Notes under the pieces: model-generated
Seen by the model: only the letters and a program-made list of their open reading frames with translations
Databases searched by the model: none
Told to the model about the DNA's origin: nothing
Translations under genes and position numbers: made by a program
DNA from: Chara braunii
Lineage: Eukaryota > Streptophyta > Charophyceae > Charales > Characeae
Assembly (NCBI GenBank): GCA_003427395.1
Contig: BFEA01000046.1
Coordinates: 461,086-525,085, forward strand
Length of the DNA stretch: 64,000 bases
Direction of reading: 5' to 3'
In this document: positions 56,210 through 64,000 of the stretch, in pieces
Layout of the letters: every line of letters starts with the position of its first letter
How positions within the stretch are numbered: the first letter of the stretch is position 1

Positions 56210-57600
56210 TTCTTTCTAGAATATGTATACAAGTTAGTTGCCTGAAAGGAGTATAAGCATGTCTACCCCAGTTCGTGGCCTTATGGGTATAGCAGGATTT
56301 TGGCCGGTAGCGGCCAGATGCATTACCAAGGCCTGGAACTTGGTCCCCTAGGGGAACATCAAGTTTCTCAGCCCTTGATTGCGTTTGAGATCAAGGGTCA
56401 AGCCTCACTCCGAATTTTGGCTGGAGGCAAAGCAGCTGCCCTCAGCCTCCAGCCTGTTATAAAACAGCCAGCAGCCAGCCAGCCAACATTCATTTGTGGC
56501 TAGTGCTGCTAGCATTTCGCTTGGGTGAATGCTGGTTGTTGGAGGAGAAGTTGTTGGTGGAGTGAGGAGTTGGTGGAGGTCTGCACGAGAGAGGGGAGGA
56601 CTGCTGGAGGTGGCCATAGCTGTGAAACACAGCCGTAACCGCCATCTCAGCGAGGGGAAGAAAGAGAAGCGTTGGAGGTCTGCAAAGAGCGCGGGAGTGA
56701 GGGTAGCCATAGCTGCCGCTGCACTTGGTGAAACGCAAGGGGGGTGTTGTCCGCTCGGCACGGCAACGACGACACTTTTTGGCAATGGCGCGGAAGCGTT
56801 GCCCATTTTTTGCGGCGACGGCAGCCGAGTGTGGTGAGGTGCAAAGAGGAAGTGCTGCCCATTTTTTGCGGCGGCAGCAGTGCGTTCTAGGTGGTGGCGC
56901 GGAAGCGCTGCCCGTTTTTTGCGGTGGGGAGGTATTGACACAGGGGAAGTGTCGTCGAAGTGGCGGCGTGTTCTTTTTGAGTTAGTGTTGGCGTTATGCT
57001 GTCCGCATAACGAGGCGGCAACACGTTGACGTTGGTGATGGTGTCGCGGTGACGCTAGTGGTGATTGGTGGCAGCATTAACGACAGTGGTGCGTGAGGCT
57101 GCCCGGGTTGCCTTGACTGTGAGGGACATTTGTGGCAGCGTGTTCTGGTATTGACGGCGACGACGTGGTGGTGCGGTTGGTGTAACGGCGACGCTGAGAC
57201 GCCGTTAGATTATTAGGAGGTGATTGTGTGCTGAGAGGGTATCGCGGGAGACAATCGTTGTAGAGAGTGGTGTGGAACACTTTGCTGACGGCTCGTTGTG
57301 ATAGTTTCTCATCTGAAGACGAGAGTTTATATGGTTTTCTTGAGTGAGCCGTACATCAACTTCACTCGAGGTTAGTTATTAACTCAGACCCCTTCACACC
57401 CGTGTGAACCCGCACTTGCTTGACTCTATTCTTTGAATGTTCGCTGAAAAGGTAGGGGAAATGTGTGTTTGCGCGTGTGAATGGAAGTCTGACATGAGTT
57501 TGGGACTGCATTGTTTTCCTTTGAACTTGTTGTTCGATTTGATGTGCAGGTAGGTAGAAGGATGCAAAAAAAAAGGGAACCTGACCATGTCAATGAAGAC
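56210..57600. other. No gene recognised; GC-rich repeats
   Basis: ORFs of 60-178 codons occur on both strands but arise from a GC-rich, GTG-rich composition with local repetition. None has a recognisable domain. The stretch 57,535-57,560 (GATGTGCAG then GTAGGTAG) resembles both splice acceptor and donor and cannot be resolved. Confidence 0.45.
56783..56932. repeat. Three tandem copies of a GCGGAAGCGCTGCCC unit
   Basis: Units at 56,783, 56,842 and 56,893 share GGAAG(C/T)GYTGCCC(A/G)TTTTTTGCGG. Spacing is 50-60 bases. Confidence 0.75.
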
Positions 57601-57699
57601 GAGAATAGAAGGATGGTTATCTTCTATTTCTCGTTTGTATGCGTGCCGAAAGGACGGAAAACCAGTGGACGACGAGTAGGAATTCGATCACACAAAGAA

Positions 57700-58020
57700 G
57701 GATCACACAAAGAAGGAGAAATCAATTGGACATGGATTTTTTTTATAGGGTTACCCGTTGTTCCTCGAATGACCCTCCCTGTCTAGGCACTACCTTAGCG
57801 GATAGGTTCGCTCCACAAGAAGTGCAAACCTGGGGAAATTGAGATGGGTTGATAGGAAGTATCGACTAGAGCAATGCTTTGAAGATTCTTATGATGAAGA
57901 TGGATACTTCATCATTCGTGGGACGAAAAAAACCATTGTTGTCCAAGAGGACAAAGCAACCAACAAAATTTGGAAGCAGACCCCCGTCCTCGGCAGGGTA
58001 ACCAGTGCGTCGGTTGTCTA
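57700..58020 (+). pseudogene. Possible fragment of an RNA polymerase second-largest subunit
   Basis: The frame at 57,839-58,020 includes EDSYDEDGYFIIRGTKKTI and VVQEDKATNKIW. This resembles the conserved (D)xGGYFIIxGxEKxxxxQExxAxN box shared by Rpb2, Rpc2 and viral homologues. Upstream in another frame, NWTWIFFIGLPVVPRMTL sits where the FIGxxPIM segment of that family would be, 35-40 codons earlier as expected. The frames differ by a frameshift or an intron, and both ends are open, so it is a fragment. It may derive from a host gene or a large DNA virus; nothing here separates these. Confidence 0.42.
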
Positions 58021-58559
58021 AACCGACCGCTAATTTGAATAGTGGTTGCCGTATTACTAGCGGAAGTCATTCATACCAAAGTTAGAAAGATAGTGAAGTC
58101 ACCAATAAAGCAATGGTATCCTAACTCTTCTTGAAAGTTGGGAGATGTTTGCGTTTCTTTTCTAGCAGTTAGTATGGGGCGGAATGAAAGAACTTGGCAG
58201 CGCATCTCATCAATTCGAAAAGTTGTGTCAGCTCAGCCATTTGGCAGGCAGAGTGGAGATATTTTGGTCAGACGCCATTTGAGCGTCGCTATGCATGTTA
58301 GTCATGCTTTTATCCTTTTGTTAATAAGTGATATCTGAAGTCAAGTCAACTCATGTTGGCTTGTCATTGGATGACAAGTCAAGACAACCTTTGTCGATTT
58401 GATATGAACAAGTGGTATGCATGATTGTATTATATATGAATCGATTCAGAAGATAAGTCAACTTACGTTAACTTGAGTCCTCTTCATTTGATAGTGTTTT
58501 GTCTGAGTAACTCTTGATTGTCTTTGAAAAAAGGGACTAGGATCACTCGAAGTTTTCCT

Positions 58560-58830
58560 TACGCTTGGAATATCACGTCCTAGTCGAACGGCGTACGTTC
58601 CAATTCCTGGGAGATTAGCGCCCCAGGGACGGACGACGTTCGGGTCCACTTTGGCGTTTAACCATGCGTACCTATGCTACAGCGAACGAGCAAACGCCCT
58701 CGACCGGCCTACCTCTGCAATCGCATTATAAAAGCCTTTGCACGTGGGCCGGTAGCTCGGCGGGGATACGCCCCTAAGGGTGGTGACAACCCCTTAGGGA
58801 AGGTAAGATGTGCCCCGCGAGAAGCTATCC
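58560..58830 (+). mobile_element. LTR-end and leader of a second giant-type element
   Basis: The sequence follows the end of the giant repeat in order: GTCCTAGTCGAACGGCG, CGGGTCC, CCTACCTCTGCAATCGCA, CGGTAGCTCGGCGGGGATA, then a perfect 9-bp hairpin CCCTAAGGG/CCCTTAGGG (58,772-58,799) with GTGACAA in the loop, and AAGGTAAGA (GT at 58,803). The counterpart is 20,615-20,857. The 5' remainder of the LTR is not recognisable. Confidence 0.65.
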
Positions 58831-59031
58831 TGTCGCAGGGGATCGCGGGATGTACGGTTGGTGCACTCGACCGGAGCGGCGAAGGGTCGGCGCGGGTTAC
58901 CGTGTCGCCCCTGAGTTGTCCCTAAAAAGTTGAAAGTCTAAGTTTCTCCTGCGTGACGCGGCCGAAAAGGCCCTCGCTCGTGCGAGGGCCGATGCGCTCG
59001 ACACCGCATCCCACTAGGAGATCAGGTCCAG

Positions 59032-59953
59032 ATGGCTCCTAAGCCGGAAGTGCCTACTGTGACAGTGTCGGGAGTGAGCGTGAAAGCCGAGCGTGCGGCA
59101 ACAGTATATCTGGATGGTATGGAGGGTGTGCCTCCAGACAAGTTCTACATTCTAGGTAGTGGGACAATTGAGATTATCCTCAACAACGAGATAGTTTTCC
59201 AGCGAGTTATCGATAATGGCAGTGAAGTCAATCATTAAAGACGAGGAGCTCGCCGTACAGTTAGGGATGGATCTAGATAGGTCCTTCCTATTTGAGATAG
59301 AGACAACTGACGAAAGGAAACAAAAGATTTTCGGAGTCTGTCACAAGGCGACCATTGAGGTCGAGGGGTTGCGCACGCTGATGCCTATCTTCGCGGTCAA
59401 GGGCTGCAACTCAGAGCTACTATTAGGGCGAAAGTGGTTAAGCCATGTGCACGCAGTCACGATAGAACGACCGGATGGGAGTCAGATGCTCTCCATTAAG
59501 CGTCCTCATGGCGGTCGGATTATGATTGAGATAGTAGAGCCTCAAGATCCGAGGAATGGGACGGCCCTAGCGGTTGCTGGCACACGTGGGGCGCACAAGT
59601 CGACCTCGTTTTCTAGTCGCTCATTGCGATTTCGCGAGAAGAATTATGGGACCCTACTTACAGATGAAGAAGGGCGAATAGTGGAAGTGGAAGACTTAGG
59701 GAATTGTGTGATTGTGGATGGGAATTCTTACCCAAAGAGAGAGGATGAAGAGTTCAGAGGGATGGATTTCTGTGTCTTTTTAAAGGGCAGATCCCCCTAC
59801 GGGGGGCGACCAAAGAAACATAAGCGAGTAGCACAAAAAGTAAAGCCGACGGCCGTGGTCCGAGGGCGATGGATACTAGAGGGAATATCTGAGGAAGAGA
59901 TCGCGAGCGAAACTAAAGAAAGGAAGAAGAGAGAGCCGCAACACTTAACATAA
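59032..59953 (+). pseudogene. pro: Second element: retropepsin
   Basis: It starts about 230 bases after the leader hairpin, with no gag before it. The first frame ends FQRVIDNGSEVNH, where the catalytic D(S/T)G is changed to DNG; the frame then shifts (59,216) into IIKDEELAVQLGMDLDRSF and CNSELLLGRKWLSHVHAV, the C-terminal flap motif. A long downstream stretch with basic GGRPKKHKRVAQKV leads toward RT. The mutated triplet and frameshift make it inactive. Confidence 0.75.
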
Positions 59954-60012
59954 GAAAGGATAGCGGAGATGGACATAGGAGATGAAAAATGACTGAACAA
60001 GAAAACTAGCGG

Positions 60013-60960
60013 GTGCTAAAAGTCCTTAAGACTTGCGATAAAGCTATAGCTTTTAGCGATGCGAAAAGAGGAAGGATTGATCCTAGGTACGCCAAACTTG
60101 TTAGGATCTATACAATTCCGCACACTCCGTGGAATGATGCAGGGTGGAAGTTCGCTCAGAAAGAAAAGGAAGAGGTAAATTACCTTTCTGAAAGAAAAGA
60201 TGGCTTTTCACGTGGCTGAGCCATCCGAGAGTGCCTATGCGAATAGATGGTTATTCTTATGAAAACCGAACGGGAAGATCCGGTGGATTCAGGATCTCCA
60301 AAACGTAAATGCCGTCACCATCCGCGATGTCGGGTCCATCCCCCGCGCAGATCTGTTGGCGGAGGGAGCAGCAAGCAGATCGATCTGTTCTGTCTGCGAT
60401 TTATTTTCTGGTTACGACGAGATACCCTTGGACCCTAGAGACATACACCTCACTGCCATGCACACACCGCTCGGGTTAGTACAAATGATGGTGGCACCTA
60501 TGGGATGGATAAACGGGGTTGCCGTATTTTAGAGAGCTATGGTAGCAGCCATGAAAGACTTCATTCCAGATAAGGTGGAAGTTTTTCTAGACGACTTTTC
60601 GATTAAAGGACCGGTGGAGAAGGACGAGACGGAGGTGGCTCCGGGCGTCAGAAGGTTTGTGGAGCAGCACTTGAGGATATTTACGTGGTTCTAGAGCAGC
60701 TGGATGACACTAATCTGACGGTTAGTGGAACAAAGAGCCGGTTTTTTCGATTAAGATTCTAGGGTTTATTTGCGACGTGAGAGGGCGACGAGCAGATCCT
60801 GCAAAGCTAGATAAGCTTTTAAACTGACTGTCACCACTGCATAGCGCGACTGAGGTTCGTCAGTTTTTGGGAGTCGTGGGATATTGGCGGATCTTTATAC
60901 GAGGGTACGCGGAGAAAGTTGAACCACTGAGGCTTCTCCTTCGTAAGAGCGAACGGTTCT
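60013..60960 (+). pseudogene. pol-RT: Second element: reverse transcriptase
   Basis: Pieces in three frames give, in order, ARLVRIYTIPHTPWN-like sequence (IYTIPHTPWNDAGWKFA), KPNGKIRWIQDLQNVNAVT, ICSVCDLFSGYDEIPLDP (first catalytic Asp), AMHTPLGLVQMMVAPMGW and FLDDFSIKGP, with FLDD in place of YXDD at about 60,586-60,597. The same box wording as the giant element (IHTVPHEPW, YIDDLAVKGP) shows close relationship. Several stops are present, for example TAG near 60,531 within the VFQRAM position. Confidence 0.85.
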
Positions 60961-60986
60961 ACTAGGATTCCTCGCAAGAAACAACC

Positions 60987-61496
60987 ATGTTTGCACTTAA
61001 GGAGGAATTAAAGGAAGAAGGGCGTATCCTAGGGGTACCGTTCTTCGATGATGAGGCGAACAAACCTTTCATAGTGTCTACAGATGTTGGGTCGTGTTCG
61101 ATCGAAGGACTGCTTTCTCAGAAGGACGCTGAAGGAAAGGAGAGACCGTTGAGATTCGAGAGCCGGACTCTTAATATCGTGGAGCGCAATTAAAGTCAGT
61201 TTAAGAAGGAGGTGTTAGCAGTTCTCCGTTCCTTAGACGCATTCAGACACTGCATATATGGGAGACGATTTATCTTACGAGTAGATCGTACTGCAGTTGC
61301 CTCGGTTGCACAAAAGGATTTCAGCCTGATAGATCCTACTATCGCGCGATGGCTGATTAGGATCCGACTCTTTGACTATACAGTCGAGAGGATTTCCGGG
61401 ACTAAGAATGCAGTCGCCGATGGACTGTCCCAGATTCCGGTTGACTCTGAGCAACCGATAGTCACGGCGATACTAACCATAGTTGAGCCAAAATGA
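60987..61496 (+). pseudogene. pol-RH: Second element: RNase H
   Basis: VSTDVGSCSIEGLLSQ (Asp), RPLRFESRTLNIVERN, then a TAA at 61,191 where the giant element has tyrosine, then SQFKKEVLAVLRSLDAF (Glu), YGRRFILRVDRTAV (Asp) and VADGLSQIP (Asp). Apart from the stop the domain is complete and is the clearest match between the two elements. Confidence 0.87.
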
Positions 61497-61639
61497 GCGG
61501 ATCGGTTCCTAGTTAACCTCTATGAAGGGAAGCATCGGACGATTGGATTGCACTTGTGAGGTGAGGAGAGTTTAGATATGGAGATAACGAGACAGGCAAC
61601 TCAATTTTGTCTTTGATCGAGACATTTATTCCGAAGGCC

Positions 61640-62880
61640 TACTGGGTCTCGTATGCCTCTACGCGTGGTCTGCGATCCTGAAGAAAAACAATCTATAGTA
61701 GCGGAACTCCATGACGGCGTAGTTGGTGGACATGAGGAGTGAAAGGTACGTATGAGAAGGTACGCAGGCTATACTGGTGGGAGGAGAGTACAAGGGCATT
61801 GAGAGGTACTGCATGACCTGCGAGGAGTGCCAAAAGAGAGCTCTCGTAACATACAAAGAGCCTCTTCACCCATCCTACCCTACCAGGCCAGGAGAGAAGG
61901 TACATATTGACTTAGTGAAAATGTCGAAAGGGGTAGGAAATATAAACTACGTGGTGAACATTAGGGATGATTTCACAGGCTTTGTGGACGGTAAGTCCAT
62001 CAGGACAAAGTCGGCTAAAGAAGTCTAGAACTTTGTCCTAGAATACTTGTCTAGATATGGGTGTGTTAGTCGGATTGTGATGGATAGAGGAGCAAAGGTC
62101 CTGACAAACAAAGTTCAAAATGTGTTCAAGAAGGCAGGAGCTAGGGTCTCGATAGCCACTGCCTATCACCCTCAGTCCAACTCACCCGTAGAACGAGGTC
62201 ATCAATCTTTGATAGCATTGTTGTCCAAGTGGTGTAGGGGGAGAGACAATGACTGGCCGCGATACTTTCGATATGCGATATGGGCGGACAATGTCACAGT
62301 CTGAGCTAGTATGGGATACCCTCCCTACACCTTATGGTTTGGGAGGCATTGCCATCTGCCCATAGAGTTTCATGTGGACAGTTGGACTACTGTCGACTGG
62401 GTGGACAACATGTTGTGAGAAAAGTTTTTGGCCGCTCGAACGAGACAGATAACCTACGGGTTAGAAGATAATCTTATGACAACCGCTGATCGGCTGGCAG
62501 CGGAGAGAGAGAAAGGAAAGGAGAGATGGGATAAGAACATCAAGATTAGGAGAGGTAAGATAGGTGTGGGCGATATGGTGCTTCTTTACGACGCTGCTCT
62601 AGAAAGGACGTGGTCGGGAAAACTGGCGAACAGATGGATGGGGCCTTATCACGTGGTCGGAGCGCTCGACTGGGGAGCCTATATGATAGCTGAATTGGAC
62701 GGATCTAAGTGGAGGGATCCAGTGGTTGGGGCCAGGCTGAAGCTGTTTAGACAAAGGAGACCTTCCACCCCTACACCAACACTATCCTCTCCCAAGGGAA
62801 AGAGGAAGGCAAAGGTGACAGACGAATTGCCATCGAGGCACTTTGAGAGTGGAGAGAGTTCAAGGAAGAGGAGAGGGTAG
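61640..62880 (+). pseudogene. pol-INT: Second element: integrase with intact D-58-D-35-E
   Basis: The zinc domain begins ELHDGVVGGHEE in one frame and continues after a shift as YCMTCEECQKRA. The catalytic residues are Asp in VHIDLVKM (61,909), Asp in IVMDRGAKV (62,083) and Glu in SPVERGHQS (62,191); the last two are exactly 108 bases apart, the D-35-E spacing. Stops at 62,029, 62,302 and 62,416 break it. The C-terminal part has VGDMVLLYDAALERTWSGKL and RWMGPYHVVG (GPY/F module). It ends with a basic serine-rich tail. No chromodomain is seen. Confidence 0.9.
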
Positions 62881-64000
62881 AGACCGGACTGACTTTAGGA
62901 AAGAAAAGGAAATGGCTTTTTGTACTCAAAGGCCGAAACGGAGGGTCCGCATCAGACATGGTAGTGCGTTGAAATCACTTCCAGCTCAACGAAGAAAGAA
63001 ACAGAAAAATGTTCCTTTACCTATACCTAGGTGGCACAAATATGGGAGGGGTAAGAAGCATCTTCTCACTCCCAGGATTCCCGAAAAACCTAAACATAAA
63101 GCGGTTAAGTGTCGACACGGGCGACACATACGACCGGTCACTTTGAAACTTGTACGTTTCCCCTGACTGATATGTCTGGCGGCCGTAGACCAGTCGGCCA
63201 CCCGAAATGGAAGGAATTCGTCCCCAAACCCAACACCCAGTTAAGATTCTCCGGGTACTCTTGTAAGGGCTGTCGGTAAAAATTAGGGGCCCTAAGATGA
63301 ACCCGAAAATCCCCTGCGTCGACCGTAAGAACTAACCCTTGAATCTAATAAGTTGAATAACCGCCCTTTCCGTGCCTGGCACCTATCTATTTCATCTCTT
63401 CGGAGGCTGTCTCTAAGTCCGTCGGTCATGGAGCAAGGGTATGCTAGTAACCCTTCACGCGACACTTTCACGCTGACCAATTGACAGGGGAGTGAGGCCT
63501 CGATTTTCATTTAATATAATAAAGAAATTAAAAATGAGTAAAAGAATTAAAAATGTTAGAAAGGGAAGGGAACGGACGATTATTTTATTATTTGACTAAC
63601 TAATTTTCACAAAACTCTGCTCTTGATGAATTTTAGCCAAGAATTATTTATTTATCCCCCTTCATCGATTTAAACGGGTTTTTGTTATTTGTAATCCTTC
63701 GCAGGATTTTACCCGATTTTTCTGATTGTTACCCTCATTATAAACCGGCCGATATTGAGTGAGCGGGGCTTGTATCTTCCTGGAATCCCACGAACTTTGA
63801 TAACGTCGGTTAGTGGGTTGGCTGGACCGTTTTTTTGGTTACAGCGGCATGGTTGATATGGTGCGGTCATTGCTGCTACGCAACACTATTGTTTTGGTGT
63901 GGACGCTGGTTTGGAACAAGCACGGTACACTGGTTTGGACAAGCCATGGTACATTGGTCCGACACAGGTATGGTACAGGGACTGTTTGGCATGGTTACTT
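62881..64000. other. No gene recognised to the window end
   Basis: A basic ORF overlaps the integrase end (to 63,166; KHKAVKCRHGRHIRPV) without a known domain. No gag-like zinc knuckle is seen up to 64,000. The last 200 bases repeat ATGGTACA and GGTTTGGACAAGC-like units. Confidence 0.5.

Noticed and set aside
56405-56941. 178-codon minus-strand ORF
   Set aside because: Composition-driven Ser/Pro/His-rich frame across tandem repeats; opposite frames are equally open.

Overview
This window is eukaryotic nuclear DNA dominated by decayed mobile DNA. No intact host protein gene is visible. The tRNA-primed Ty3/gypsy elements, a plant-type mitochondrial nad7 fragment, a plastid rpoB fragment and plant-like U6/U2/28S sequence point to a streptophyte, possibly a charophyte alga such as Chara; that placement is inference. 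An untrimmed Nextera mate-pair junction adapter at 8845-8881 shows a short-read assembly, and at least one flanking duplication is an assembly artefact.

Layout. 1-5.2 kb: microsatellites, a tandem repeat and a minus-strand relic of a very long LTR. 5.3-7.3 kb: a truncated gypsy gag-protease relic. 7.3-13.9 kb: mostly unassigned sequence plus the adapter. 13.9-38.0 kb: a giant retroelement made of two ~7 kb direct repeats (candidate LTRs) around a ~10 kb internal region. Each repeat carries a 28S rRNA fragment next to a full-length U6 snRNA copy, an array of hairpins with an invariant 20-base core, and other tandem arrays. The internal region reads protease, RT, RNase H, integrase, then a gag-like zinc-knuckle ORF placed after integrase. 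Splice-like sites sit before pol and before the gag-like ORF. 38.0-40.0 kb: an AT-rich island with mitochondrial (nad7) and plastid (rpoB) fragments. 40.0-48.7 kb: a chromodomain gypsy element with LTRs, an initiator-Met primer site and a U2 snRNA-like segment in its leader. 48.7-54.3 kb: uncharacterised ORF remnants with a repeated domain, then another gag with a zinc knuckle. 54.3-58.6 kb: poly-T, SINE-like sequence, a tRNA-Leu(UAG) of organelle/bacterial type and a possible RNA polymerase second-subunit fragment. 58.6-62.9 kb: a second element related to the giant one (LTR-end-like leader followed directly by protease, RT, RNase H, integrase). 62.9-64 kb: nothing recognised.

The coding regions are broken by in-frame stops and frameshifts, so these elements are fossils. 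The most unusual signals are non-coding: hairpins whose stems change while staying paired and whose core stays constant, and spliceosomal RNA sequences captured in two different retroelements.
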